Assembly (NCBI GenBank): GCA_921293015.1
Contig: OV121084.1
Coordinates: forward strand, 20,960,960-21,024,959
Direction: 5' to 3'
Source of the DNA: Phorcus lineatus
Lineage: Eukaryota > Mollusca > Gastropoda > Trochida > Trochidae
DNA length: 64,000 bases
Below are positions 42,965 to 54,127 of this stretch, one piece after another. How positions within the stretch are numbered: the first letter of the stretch is position 1; every line of letters starts with the position of its first letter. The position numbers and the translations under genes were made by a program. The notes below the pieces were generated by a model. That model did not search any database. It was not told the origin of the DNA and was given only the letters and a program-made list of their open reading frames with translations.

Positions 42965-44498
42965 AACTAGTGCTCAAAAGAAAGTATACAGCTGTTTGAT
43001 TGGGCATAAAATGTAAACAAATAAAGGTATTTGTGAAAAAGTTATTTATTCTTATAAAGTGTTCACTTTTACGCTAGAGTATGGTACATACAGTTGTTTG
43101 TCCATATAACAGAACATTCAATATTCAATCGAAGATCATTGGTGTCAAATTGTAAATTTACACATGGACAGAGATCACATCAAGTGTCATTCATCTTGCA
43201 CAAGAGACCAATACCGAACTCAATAGCGTATATGACCTCCATTGGCAATAATACAGGCCATAACCCGTCGACGCATTGATGACGTCAGGCGGCGAAGGCG
43301 GTCAGGGGTGATCCTTTACCATTCCTGTTGGAGATATCGTTCCAGTTCTTGAACTGTCATAGGCGGCACTGGTAGTCTTCTTACTTGTCTATCCAGGTGG
43401 TCCCACATGTGCTTAATCGGATTCATGTCGGGAGAGCATGCTGGCCATGGTAAAACAACAATATTAGCATTGTGCAAGAAGTCGTTTGTCAGTCTGGCGG
43501 GGTGAGGACGTGCATTGTCATGTTGGAAAACGTTGCGTCTTTGCTGTTGGTGGATGAATGGAACGGCGACTGGTTGTAAAACTTCATCCCTGTATCTCCG
43601 AGCATTCATGTTGCCATGAATAACGACTAGCCTGGTCTTCGTATCCCGGCAGATCACACCCCTAACCATCCCGCTACCGCCTCCAAATGCTCGCACTTGC
43701 TGAACGCAATTGGGCGCCATACGTTCGCCAACTCGCCTGTACACCCGTCTCGGCCATCATTTCTGCATAGGCAAAACCGATTCTCATCAGTAAACATCAC
43801 AAGTGACCGGTCAATCACGCCCCTTCCACCGTCGAACCCGCCTGGCCCACATCAGTCAACGGCGTCGGTTTTGAAGGGTGAGAAGTACTCCACAATAGGG
43901 TCGACGTGCTCGAATGCCGTATTGCCGTAGTCTACGGTACACAGTGTGTCGACTGATACGATGACCTAACGCCGTAGCAGCCGTTGACGTCGCCGTAACC
44001 AACCGGTTTCTCAGGGGGATAGTCCGTATGTGTCGGTCTTCGGCGGGGGTTGTGACGCGTGGTCGACCGCTCCTAGGCCTGTCAGATGTGCTGCCTGTCT
44101 GCCTTAAGCGTTGCATCTATGTCACGACAGTTGCTCTAGTGCAGCCGAAGGTTCTGGCAATGGCAGTGTTCGTCGCTCCTTGTTCTGACATTTCGACAGC
44201 TCTCTCTCTTTCAATCTGACTCAAACGTGGCATACTTTTGGTGTTTTTCTTACTACAGTACCCCTAACGCTTCGCTTTGGCTGTTTTATACAGTACATGT
44301 GTACGTGCATTTTGTGCTACATGAGATTATGTCATTTTTCGATCTCAAGCAACGTTCGTGCGATTTGTATTTTTTGTTGCCGCAAATAATGGGTCTACAT
44401 GTATGTCAAATAGCTCAATATGAATCATTTGTTAATTACTAAGTTTAGAAGATATTTTTGTATTTTCATGGGTGTAAACTTTCTTTTGAGCACTAGTT
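42965..44498 (-). mobile_element. Tc1-like DNA transposon with TA duplication
   Basis: Ends 'aactagtgctcaaaagaaag' and its complement 'ctttcttttgagcactagtt' form the TIRs, with TA at 42963-42964 and 44499-44500. The 1,534-bp length fits Tc1. The transposase gene is on the minus strand and broken. Confidence 0.93.
43222..44235 (-). pseudogene. Tc1-like transposase (DD34E type, catalytic Glu replaced by Lys)
   Basis: Starts 'MPRLSQIERERAVEMSEQGA' (first helix-turn-helix) and hits a stop after about 38 codons. It continues 'DRPRSGRPRVTTPAEDRHIR' (second HTH and GRPR-type hook), then 'VMFTDENRFCL' with the first catalytic Asp in a shifted frame. An open 142-codon frame (43744-43316) has 'FQHDNARPHPARLTNDFL' (second Asp) and 'CSPDMNPIKHMWDHL', where the third catalytic residue, 34 residues on, is Lys instead of Glu. 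A stop replaces a residue near 43312, before the C-terminal 'RLRRLTSSMRRRVMACI'. It would cut and paste the element in the nucleus if intact. Sense mutations and stops show it is dead. Confidence 0.92.
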
Positions 44499-44500
44499 TA

Positions 44501-44653
44501 GACTTAAGAAATCAATCATTCTTCTATTCAAAAGGATTTTCTATCAACACGGTACTACGGGGATGTGCATCACTCACAATCAATGAACAAACTTTATTAT
44601 TAAAGTCTATTCATAATTCTGTCACTAAATCCGACCGATTTGAAATTTCTTAA
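44501..44653 (+). pseudogene. LINE ORF C-terminus, downstream part
   Basis: 'DLRNQSFFYSKGFSINTVLR' and 'LLLKSIHNSVTKSDRF' followed by a TAA continue, in the same frame across the excised TA, the LINE fragment ending at 42962. It is therefore the target gene of the Tc1 insertion. Confidence 0.75.
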
Positions 44654-45274
44654 TCACACTTTAGAATAATGACTGCCAAATTGGTAGACATGCATTATCA
44701 CTGTATATATCTTTGAATTTGAATTATGATTTGATGTATATCTAACATCTGTTTGTATATCTGTATAAATGAAGTTGTTAAGCGGCCTTAATAAGCTCTT
44801 CGGAGCTTGTTGGCCAATCCGTTCATGTATTATTTCATCAACAGAATATGTTTAAATTAAAGTGGACATGTTCGGTCTTCACGTGGTATGCTCAACCATC
44901 GACCGATCGTCTCGATTGGTAACTGGTGATTAGTTGTTCTGAATTTTAAGATGGGATAATAGACGTTTTTTGGGGGAAGGAGGTACTTTTCTAAGTTTCA
45001 TTCGTTTTTCATGTATTTGTAACAAATTCCTTTAGGATTGGATAAAACTTGAGCTCTCCAATTTTGAAGAAACTGTGATCTATAAACATTGTCAACCATT
45101 GAGACAAGCCAATGCGTTGAGCATACCGACGGGTTTACAAAGACATAGGATAGACCGCAGTTATCTTAGATATGTTTTGCAAAACGTAACCATGGGATTT
45201 TATTTGTACTATCAGCGATGTGGATCATTAAATAATATATATATACATGTACAGCTGTGATGGTTAGAAATGGG
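44654..45274. other. Noncoding stretch
   Basis: Likely 3' flank of the LINE fragment; 'cggccttaataagctcttcggagctt' forms a short hairpin near 44785-44810. Nothing else is recognised. Confidence 0.45.
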
Positions 45275-46172
45275 TACTATCAGAGGCTAATTTATGCCAG
45301 TGTGATATAAATCGTTTGAATTTTTTGATATTCAGCGGTTCTCTTCCAAATTCACCGTAAATCATAAAATTAAATATTATTTTCTACGACGTGGAGATTC
45401 TCATGTCCCCACATCTCTGAACCATACAAGAGAATAGGAACAACCATATCATCAAAAGCGTCTAAAAGGCAATATAGAGGTAAATTGATATTTCTAGACT
45501 TTTTAAATAGACAATTATATGGCTTTTGTAGCACCTTCTACGAGTGATTTTATTCCTTGGACAAAGTGGCCATTTCTATGAAATTTTATTCCCAGGTAGT
45601 CATATGTGTCTACAATATTTATAGTTTCGTTTCCTTACTTAAAGTGAAGTTTTGAGGATTTCGCAGGGTCGCTACCAAAAGTCACTACGTTTGTTTTAGA
45701 CAAATTTACTTGAAGTTTTCATTTTTTACAGTAATGAGCGAAGACATTCAGAGATTTTTGTAGATCTTTTCCATTTTCACTGAACAACACATCATCATCT
45801 GCGTGAAGCAGTAGAATGAAATGATATGAAATATCAATATAATCCGCTTGTGATTCATATTTGAAGCCATTATAACCACTATTAAGGTTTTGTTCAAGAT
45901 CGTTTCAGTATATGGAAAATGAAAGAGGTGAGAGATTTTCACCTTGTCTCACACCTTCGTAACACTGAAATTCCTCTGAAATGCTATTTCCAATAATAAT
46001 TCTAGATTTAATATCATGATACACATTTTCTATGAGAGTGAAAAATCTCCCAGCTTTTCCACATTTTGCTAGCTTATGCCACAGTCCAATGCTATATACT
46101 TTATCAAATGCTTTTGAGAAGTCTATAAATATAGTGTAGAGTTTCTTTTTAGATTCGGTTCGGTGCACCGTA
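45275..46172 (-). pseudogene. LINE reverse transcriptase relic
   Basis: On the minus strand the frame 46168-45905 has 'LYTIFIDFSKAFDKV' (first Asp) and 'CYEGVRQGENLSPLSFSIY'. Further down, in broken frames: 'HADDDVLFSENGKDLQ' (catalytic block), 'LQVNLSKTNVVTFG', 'VDTYDYLGIKFHRNGHF', 'PILLYGSEMWG' and 'MIYGEFGREPLNI', the last two being typical of the C-terminal region of this LINE group. It is 5'-truncated at the RT and has several stops. Confidence 0.85.
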
Positions 46173-48555
46173 CATTAACATGGATTTTCGGTTCGTACCG
46201 CATATTTAATTGTGCCCAAAATATCATTTTAATAACTTAGAAAAACAATAATATTTATTCACACAGTCAATGATCAAATTTTTTTTTTATTATCATTAAA
46301 CTTCTTCAAGTTTCGAAGTGGTAACGGTACCTGTCGAAATAAACATTCGGAAGTGTTCCAGATTTACGGTGCGACCGAGACATTCTAGCATGATTTCTAA
46401 AACATTTCCCATGTGTTTTAAGCCTTAAGCGCATTTATTTGTTTAATTGCACAATTGAATTTTGATAAAGCAGTCAACTTATCTTCATATGGGATACAAT
46501 AATTAACTGTCAGGAAATCGCAAGTCGTCATTGTTTACATGCTGTTACTATAACCTCCCTCCAGTAACTTCAAGTTCCAGTTACAAGCTCCATGCTTCGA
46601 CTGAGCACGATATATAACAAGCCCACAGTGTTTGGACCTTGCACAAAAGGGGGTGCACAAAGGAACAGCGACATACATCATATCCGAAGTGAAATTTTGT
46701 CACTGTCGGTTTCTTGTAGGGTAAAAAAATAACGTGGTGTGTGTCAAGTAGTTTGTATGCATCATAACTCTACTTAATGATGTTTAAAAAGAACTTGAGT
46801 GCTTTTAGTTTACTCAATGTAATGTATTGTCAGTATTTTACCACGGCACGGTTTCACGTCTATACATCGTCTAGTTTGCTGTTATGATAAAATTTTAACT
46901 CGTAAGCACCCAGCAGTGATTAACTGAATGAATGAGTATTGAAGCTTGCTCTTATACATTGAAATTTTAAGCAAATACATGTAGTTAAAAACTATTAAGA
47001 AAATTACTGAATCAGAATGGTTTGCGTAACTGAATTAAAATTAAATTTTAGACACCTGCTGCATGGTTCCCATATGTTAGGCCTATTTTCAATATATATC
47101 TTTAGGTGACAGGCATTAATATGGATTATGGAAATTGAAATGTTTATGTCATAAATATCAGATCAAAATATTTGACTTTTTGTTTGTTTTAATGCTTGAC
47201 TCATTGTTTTTTTAAAGTGTCTCATAAATATATAGCTTCATGAGACATTTGTTTCACTCTGACTGAAAAAAATCTGAAACACTGAAATTTTAGTTTTATC
47301 TTGAACTCTCAACAATAGTGTTTAAATGACGTGACTTTTCAAGATCTCGATCAAAGAAATATGGCGATTATTGGTTTCATACGGGTGAGGGCAAAGTCTA
47401 ACACGTTGTTGGTGATTTTTAACTGGGTTCATTATTCCCGGGAATACTGTATGTTAGACGCGAGTATTTTACGCTGCGCTGCGTCCTAATAAATATTTAA
47501 GGGTTACAGCCGTAAAGATATGCAGAGGTTAAAAATACGAACTCGCACAAAACTTAACCTAATAAATCAGGATGAGTGGTAGCAATTGTCAATGGAAACC
47601 AAAGTATTGATCTAACTTTCGGCTTATCGTTACCTTAACTTCAGAAAAAAGTTTTAAACTCCATCAAAATCATAATTGAAATGTTACCTGCATTCAAACC
47701 CTGCCTGCGTATCTTTAGCCTACACATGGCTACTTAATAAAATAGTCGTTTTAAAACCTTCAGAATCGCTGATAAAAACCTTTCAACATATATATTTTAC
47801 ATTAATGTTAGTAATGAAGCTCTAAACTTTGTTTTTATCCCATAGAGGGCAAACTGACAGAGGTTCGGACACCACCCGAAGTCGCCCGAACTTCGGACAC
47901 TTTTTACTTGGAGCGGACGCAATGATACGTGCGACTCCTGCGATCTGTTTATTGTAGAATGTATCTTCTCAATGTGTTATTTTAGTTTTTTCCTTTGAAA
48001 GTTCGCATAGCATCGCATTAAAACACTGTCTTACGTTTGGAACAATACAAATAACTAAAGACATATTAGATATCAATTTATCGAAGGTTGGAGTTGTTTG
48101 GATGACTTTAAATTCAAGTCACTGGCAAATTGGAATACATTTTAATAAATTACGAAAGTTGCCATGGGTAATTTCAGTCGATCTTTAAAAAAATTGAATT
48201 TAAGTCTTTTCATGATGTATACCTGCATTTATTTCTGTATCTCTATGATGAATTTGAACTTTAACAAGCGAAAAAAGACAAAGTTCTATCTATGATCCAC
48301 GACTCATTACAATATCCTTCCAAACGCTTTTCTCAAAACCAGAAAATTTTACACAAATATTTCATAAATTGCCAACAATGACACATCTTCATGTATTCAG
48401 CATCTGAAACCAACTTTGATCAAAATCAGATGATTAGTTTAGAAGTTATGAGTCGGACTGGGTTTGAAACAGTTTTCTAATAGTTACCAATATCAGTATC
48501 AAAGACGCCATTTCTGTTTCATAAGGGGGCAATAAAGGTAGTAAATTCATCGTTT
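46173..48555. other. Noncoding stretch
   Basis: No protein, RNA gene or repeat that I can delimit in 2.4 kb. Composition is ordinary, apart from short GC-richer islands near 46320-46390 and 47845-47945. Confidence 0.5.
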
Positions 48556-48703
48556 GCAGCCCACGATGTCTGGGGCACTTTCTCAGCGAATATTTTGTCG
48601 ACGTTGATAAATGCGCTTCTGCCTTGTCTCTTCGCTTCCTTTAAAGCAGGTATCAGGACCTCTCGGCGGTATTGGCTTACTTCGTTAGGAAATTGCTCAT
48701 AAA
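48556..48703 (-). pseudogene. LINE ORF1p C-terminal domain remnant
   Basis: The minus-strand reading 'YEQFPNEVSQYRREVLIPAL' then 'KEAKRQGRSAFINVDKIF' matches the C-terminal domain of L1/Tx1-type ORF1 proteins ('yEqfP.ev..rR..L.p.lkeAk..g..a.l..DkL'). No flanking ORF is left. Confidence 0.65.
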
Positions 48704-49835
48704 TGGAGTACGGTCTATTTCGTAACCTCTTCCCTGCCGATTTAACTCATTATAACGCCTGGACACTGTTTACGGCACAACACCTGAACACCACTGAAGC
48801 TGTTCACTCTAGTGAGACTGATTAACTCAAAGCACCGCTCATTTAGTGATAGGTTTAGGGGGCGGATATGAATGGAAAGTATAATTAAAAGTATATGCGT
48901 GGTTGTTATAAGTAAAAAATTCATATCAGCTTGGGTCAATCTTAATGTTAGAAAATGTCTTTTTCAATTTACCTTTCGAGTGATTTGATGACAGCATATT
49001 GTTTACTCTTTTGTAAGTACAAACTATATTTTATTTCATTATGATTTGACACGCGTTTTCATTTGAAAATAGGATTACGACATGTCTTTAGGACTGACTG
49101 AACCGTGAACCTGTGTTTATATGAGTGTTTGTCATTTACTTTGAGATAAGTAGATGTAAGTATTAATGAGTGTATCTGGGTGAGGAAAGGGAAGCCTTGA
49201 TATGCACGTGTAGGTGCAAGTGAGATGCATGGGCACAAGAGTTAAATATTTATCAGTGTTTTGTGTGGAATGAATGTGTGTGTGATAGTGCGTTTGTGTT
49301 GTATTTTGCAAAGTGGTGGTTAAATATACTTTTGAAACCTTTCAAGTGTTCTGATTTGTGACACTATGTGTAGCAAATATAACGTTTGGTATACCAGCTA
49401 TGTAAATGATAATTTAGCCATCTAAACAGTACCATGATTTCAGAGATTGAACGCAAGTAAGAGTAACGAACATATTTATTTAATCCAAATCTCTTTCCCA
49501 CGAGGATGTGGCCTATGTTGGGCGAGACCAGATTATCATCATTGAACAATCGATATGATTTGTTGGTGCGGTATCAATAAATATGATATCTGCTTTAACT
49601 ATGATGTTACAAAATGTTGTAAATAAAACGAAAATTAACGTCTTTTGAGCTCCTTCACGAAAATCAAAGAAAACCAAGGGGATTTCAAATCATCCACTTA
49701 TAACAAAGGTATCATTGCGTTATATGAAGATTTGGCAAAGATTTTATTGACATTTTTTTTAGATTTTTGCATAAATTTGTCGATATTTCGACAAGTCAGT
49801 CAAGTGCTGACGCGGATAGTTACGCTGAGGCAGTA
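48704..49835. other. Noncoding stretch
   Basis: Only short unsupported frames; a GT-rich patch lies near 49130-49330. Nothing else is recognised before the LINE ORF1 start. Confidence 0.5.
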
Positions 49836-50807
49836 ATGGCACATCAACTGGTCACAGATGAACGCGTTGATAATATGTGTGAACCATCTTCTGCCAAAAA
49901 ACAAAGACTAAACACTAGTTAAATCACTGACATCTCTGCCAAAACGACAGAAGTAACACCGGTCTCATAGCGCATCGTCTGCAGATATTCTGGCCGCAAT
50001 AAAACACATGCACGAACATTTCTCACAGCAATTAACCGACAATGAAGATAGGGCCGCACGTAAACTTGCTGTCGCTCTAAAACAGGAGACTGAAGTTAGT
50101 TCGATTCACAAGTAACTATATTAATGGACAAACTTAAGCGAATGGAAGATCATAAGCACGTATTGTAATCTGAACAAAAAGATCATATGAAGAAAACTGA
50201 CAATAAGATACAAAATTTGGAATTAAATTTTCGGAAGTCGAGCTCGGTACCTGATCATGAACACTTAGTAGTTATACAAAACCTACCACTGTCAGACCGG
50301 GAGCTCGAGGAGCGGAAAGTGACATGCCATAATGTAAACAAATTGATTTTGGAGGGATTGAAATTAACATCAGCCCGCGTGGCTCGTGCGACGCGGAAAA
50401 AGCGGGCAGATGGAAAACCGGGTGTTATTGTGGTATTGTTAGAATCAAAACAACAACAGCAGCAGTCGATACTGGATTGTATGAAGAAGCTGAAATGGAC
50501 GCATGCTTAAGGGAAAGCGTATATCGACGCAGCGATTTCCAAAAAAGAATTGCTGTCAAGATCTAACTGGTACAAAATGATAAGTGAATGTGGACATAGT
50601 AATAAACTACGTCTCCATGGAAACAGATTGGTTTCGAAAAAGGAATAGGGTAGGGTGCGCCTCGGGTTATGGAATTCATGTGGATGGACGGTAACAATAA
50701 TAAGATTTTCAGGGAGTCAACAGCAATTTTGATATTTTCAGTTTATGTGAAACGTTTTTAAAGAAAAATGAGTCTATTTATGTAGAAGGTTACCAGTGGT
50801 ATGGTAA
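49836..50807 (+). pseudogene. LINE ORF1 and start of ORF2 endonuclease (5' of the Gypsy insertion)
   Basis: An ATG at 49836 begins 'MAHQLVTDERVDNMCEPSSA' and is stopped after about 28 codons. The open frame 50187-50510 has 'HLVVIQNLPLSDRELEERKV' and 'SARVARATRKKRADGKPGVI', the RRM-like nucleic-acid-binding part of LINE ORF1 proteins. After further stops 'FDIFSLCETFLKKNESIYVE' and 'GYQWYG' is the beginning of an APE-type endonuclease. That motif is cut by the Gypsy LTR at 50808 and resumes at 60842. Confidence 0.75.
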
Positions 50808-51023
50808 TGTGGTAAAACTGAGTTTCTCAGTAGTACTTACGTATTTCCATACGAATTTCCACTCGCTTATATATTCGGTTACGTTGGTTTATGCAGTTAT
50901 CCTAGATCCGTTAGTCAGTTAGTCAGTCAGTCAGTCCGGCATGGTTTAGTCGCCATGTTTTTAGTTGCTAGTCGGAGTCGTATGCTAGGAGTTCTCCGAT
51001 TGGATAGGTGTCGGGATTGCTGG

Positions 51024-51072
51024 CCAATCACCGGTCTCCTTACATTGCTCAACCTATAATCGTGTATATAAG
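51024..51072 (+). promoter_or_regulatory. Gypsy LTR core promoter (CCAAT and TATA)
   Basis: CCAAT at 51024-51028 and TATATAAG at 51065-51072. Transcription probably starts about 25-30 bases later, near 'tcattcaggcagttcattc'. The same elements are at +8335 in the 3' LTR. Confidence 0.65.
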
Positions 51073-51192
51073 CGACGTGCTATCAATCATTCAGGCAGTT
51101 CATTCGAATAGCGCCTATTCGGAGGTGAGAGCTCCCTCTTGCCAACTTGTTCTGCACCAGGACAATGTTAACATAATTATTATTGATATCTA

Positions 51193-51198
51193 AATAAA
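51193..51198 (+). terminator. LTR polyadenylation signal AATAAA
   Basis: AATAAA about 100 bases after the predicted start, followed by 'gagtattttctgttagg'. The functional copy for full-length RNA is the equivalent at 59528-59533. R would then be only about 110-120 bases, leaving a U5 of about 1.3 kb. Confidence 0.6.
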
Positions 51199-51459
51199 GA
51201 GTATTTTCTGTTAGGTAAGGTTAGACGGGGTGGGTAGATTCGGGGAATTTAGTCGACGCTTCGAGTCTATGCACCTTGTATGTTATTCTAGAAAGATTAG
51301 TGGGTAGGAACAAATAGGATGTAGGGTAATAGAATAGTTTAGACAATTTAAGACATAAGTTTAACTGCAATACTGTGGTGAAATATAATCACTACAATTT
51401 CTGACATGGAGGCATTTGTATGATGTGAGCCGTGTCTGGTCGTAGTATATTTCAGTGTA

Positions 51460-51718
51460 AGGTCAAGGTCAGTTACGGTAGCAGCTTTGTTATGTTGTGA
51501 GCCGTGTCTGGTCGTAGTACATTTCAGTGTAAGGTCAAGGTCAGTTACGGTAGACGTTTTGTTTTGTTGTGAGCCGTGATAGGACTGTTAGCTCTTTCTT
51601 GTAGTGAATTATGTTTACTACCGTTTCAGTTTGATGAACGCGTAGCATCTTTTAGGGTGTGACAACAGTTTGCAGTCATTGTAGTAAATTATTATTATTT
51701 GCTGCAAGGTCAGGGTCA
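51460..51718 (+). promoter_or_regulatory. Three AGGTCA direct-repeat motifs in the LTR
   Basis: AGGTCAAGGTCA at 51460-51471 and 51532-51543, and AGGTCAGGGTCA at 51707-51718. These are tandem nuclear-receptor half-sites with no spacer; TCAAGGTCA is also an extended half-site of the ERR/SF-1 kind. They lie downstream of the predicted start and two are in a tandem repeat, so a regulatory role is only a possibility. Confidence 0.35.
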
Positions 51719-52510
51719 GGTTATGGACTATGTAGCTTTCTTGGTGACATACTAAGTTGTGAAATATTGCATTTATAATATCTTCGTAAGTGCTTTCCGT
51801 TGTATGGAGATTTTGTGGCTGTTGCACTTCTTCAATGTAACTAAGTGAGATTGTAAACACTGAGTGATATATTTTTGTATTTATTCCCTCTTTGAGGTAA
51901 TTACGGGTGTTTAGCAAACACTATTATTGTAGTATACACTTTGATGTTTACACTTCTTTGATATTACCAGGTGCTATTGATAGTTTGTACATCTTTATAT
52001 TTTGCACTTGTCGTTTATAAGTGCTACCGTTGTCAGGGAATATATCATTGACCTTTACCCTTGTTGAAACTTACCCGGTGCTATTGATAGTTTGTACAAC
52101 TCTATATTCTGCACTTGTTGTTTATAAGTGCTATCTTTTGTCAGGGCATATATTATTGATAATTTACCCTTGTTGAAACTTACCTAGGTGCTATTTTAGG
52201 GAGTGCTAGTTATCGCTAGGGCCGTTCAAAATCCACCTTTAGTTATTGAGGAAAGCTGAATTGTCTAGAAGGAGTCGCGAAGTGTTTTGACCATTATTAC
52301 ACTATTCTATCGTTTTTGTTATTAAATAAACTTCTTGTTGGATCCACATCACTTGTCTGTTTTTCATCCCGCTTCATGTCTGGAAAGAACTCGGGGGTTA
52401 ATAGAGCGAGTTTGGCCAATGTCTGTTAACATCTTTCCCCTAAAAAAACTACACAACGCAAAGTCCCTATTGACGAATGTACAATGGCCGAACTCGCACT
52501 ATTACAGATT

Positions 52511-52528
52511 TGGTGCCGTGACCCGGAT
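52511..52528 (+). other. Primer binding site, tRNA-His type
   Basis: 'tggtgccgtgacccggat' begins 4 bases after the 5' LTR. It is complementary to the 3' end of animal tRNA-His (ending ...TCACGGCACCA) apart from one position, as I recall that tRNA. Confidence 0.75.
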
Positions 52529-52660
52529 GAAGTGTGTTGATGATGGTCAGTGGTAGCGTAGTCTCGGATGAGGAGTGTGTTGATGATGGTCAGTGGTAGC
52601 GTAGTCTCGGATGAAGTGTGTTGATGATGGTCAGTGGTAGTGTATTCTCAGATGATAGTT
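52524..52660 (+). repeat. Leader tandem repeat, three copies of 41-43 bp
   Basis: Each unit reads 'ggatgaagtgtgttgatgat' then 'ggtcagtggtagcgtagtct', starting within the primer site and filling most of the leader. It might be involved in packaging or translation; that is speculation. Confidence 0.85.
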
Positions 52661-52753
52661 GATAGCCTTTATTTGGTAGTTTGTGCTAGTTGTCTATTTC
52701 GCTGATAGTCATAGTTGGTCTAACTTTTCTGGTCTTAAAGCCTACACGGATCT

Positions 52754-54127
52754 GTGTCAGATTCTAACATGGCTATGTCTAACTTAGATTTGCTTTCTGT
52801 AAGTCCCCATTCTAGAGATTATGAGCTTTTATCTAGTGAGGATGAAGGTTTCAGTAGGTTGTTTTTGTCTCCTCGAGGTTGGATAAAGGAAGAAGTTGAA
52901 GGTTCCTCTACCCCTAAACGTGATGCCACTACTTCTGTTGATCCTGAGGATTTAGGTATTCAGACTCCTGGTAGTATGGATGTAGGTTTTCTCGATAAGA
53001 GTGGTCCAGGGCATAGTGCTACTTCCCGTCATTCTTCGCCGAAGGGTGCTAGACCAAAACTAAGACAGGATACTCCTCATGTTGGTAGTGGCAGGGCTAA
53101 TAAGGTGAAATTTTGTCCAGAGTTAGATACCGAGTTCTCGTTGGCGGAAAGTAGTTACGTGGAGTTGCCTTCCCGGGATAGTTATAAGTTACAGAGGTCG
53201 CCTTTCGATATGTCTGGTTATGAGGTTAGAGGCAATGCTAGGGCCACAGGGGGACATCAAAGTGGAGTAGTGCCTACTTCATCTGGCGTTGATAGACCAA
53301 GGCCAAAGGTTTCTAGAAGGGAGAGACAACCTGATCCATTTGATGGGAAGAGTAGTGAATGGCAGGACTATGTTATCCATTTTGAGCAGGTAGCTTCTTG
53401 GAATGGTTGGACAGAGGCCGAGAAGGCTCAACAGTTGTCTATGAGTTTACGAGGTACAGCTCAGAAACTTTTGAGTAATCTCACATATGGTCAGTTGTCA
53501 GATTATCATGTTATCAAATCAGTGTTAAGTCAGAGGTTTAATCCTAAGGAGCGCTCAGTGGCCTATAGGTGCGAGTATCGGAATAAACGTCAGGGTAGGG
53601 ATGAAACTGCGGCCGATTATGGGTATCAGTTGAGGAGGTTAGCATTATCAGCTTATCCTGAGGTGCCTTTTCCATCATTAGAGTTACAGGTTATTGATCA
53701 GTTTGTGTCCGGGCTCTCAAACTTCGAAATGAAGAAAAAGGTTACCTTTAGTCATCCTAACACTTTAGAGGAAGCTATTGCTTCAGCTGTTGAGTTCGAA
53801 GCTCTCGAAGGTAGTCGGAGTAGGAAGCCGCATGAGTCTCAGTTTGCTCAGGTTAATGTAGTTAGCACACCAGCAGTCTCTTGTGAGCAATCTCCGAGTC
53901 CTTCTGTTTCGGAAATAGTTACTCAGTTTTCCAAGTTGATAGATGATAAGCTGTCAAAGTTTAAACAGGAGTTGCAACAGGGAAAGTCAAGTTCTGTAGG
54001 CCCCAATGAGTGTTTCTATTGTAGGCTTGAGGGACACAGGATAATTTCATGTCCGACTCGTCTTGCGAGGCATAATCGGCTAAAAGATGCAGGGGTTGTC
54101 GATGATGTTAGCAAACAGGGAAACTAG
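52754..54127 (+). CDS. gag: Gypsy Gag polyprotein
   Basis: An intact 457-codon frame. The N-terminal 190 residues are polar and probably matrix-like. A Retrotrans_gag-type capsid region spans about 200-330 ('PDPFDGKSSEWQDYVIHFEQ', 'LSMSLRGTAQKLLSNL', 'DYGYQLRRLALSAYP'). A single CCHC knuckle (C420-x2-C423-x4-H428-x4-C433, 'CFYCRLEGHRIISC') binds RNA. The alternative start 27 bases upstream of other in-frame Met codons is not needed; this is the first ATG in frame after the leader. The stop TAG lies directly after a slippery heptamer used to make Gag-Pol. Gag assembles the cytoplasmic particle in which reverse transcription occurs. Confidence 0.96.
   Translation: MSDSNMAMSNLDLLSVSPHSRDYELLSSEDEGFSRLFLSPRGWIKEEVEGSSTPKRDATTSVDPEDLGIQTPGSMDVGFLDKSGPGHSATSRHSSPKGARPKLRQDTPHVGSGRANKVKFCPELDTEFSLAESSYVELPSRDSYKLQRSPFDMSGYEVRGNARATGGHQSGVVPTSSGVDRPRPKVSRRERQPDPFDGKSSEWQDYVIHFEQVASWNGWTEAEKAQQLSMSLRGTAQKLLSNLTYGQLSDYHVIKSVLSQRFNPKERSVAYRCEYRNKRQGRDETAADYGYQLRRLALSAYPEVPFPSLELQVIDQFVSGLSNFEMKKKVTFSHPNTLEEAIASAVEFEALEGSRSRKPHESQFAQVNVVSTPAVSCEQSPSPSVSEIVTQFSKLIDDKLSKFKQELQQGKSSSVGPNECFYCRLEGHRIISCPTRLARHNRLKDAGVVDDVSKQGN

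Larger units (their letters stand above)
50808..52506 (+). repeat. 5' LTR of the Gypsy element
   Basis: Starts 'tgtggtaaaactgagtttct' and ends 'cgcactattaca'. Contains a (GTCA)n-like run at 50909-50937, core promoter, poly(A) signal, a 75-bp tandem repeat at about 51419-51580 and a 117-bp tandem repeat at about 51970-52190 in an unusually long U5. Small ORFs inside (51008, 51618) recur in the 3' LTR and have no coding signature. Confidence 0.97.

Noticed and set aside
47840-47950. GC-richer patch as a possible promoter or CpG island
   Set aside because: Too short and without an adjoining coding region.
51008-51193. Small ORF repeated at 59343-59528
   Set aside because: It lies in the LTRs, spans the promoter and has no coding signature.
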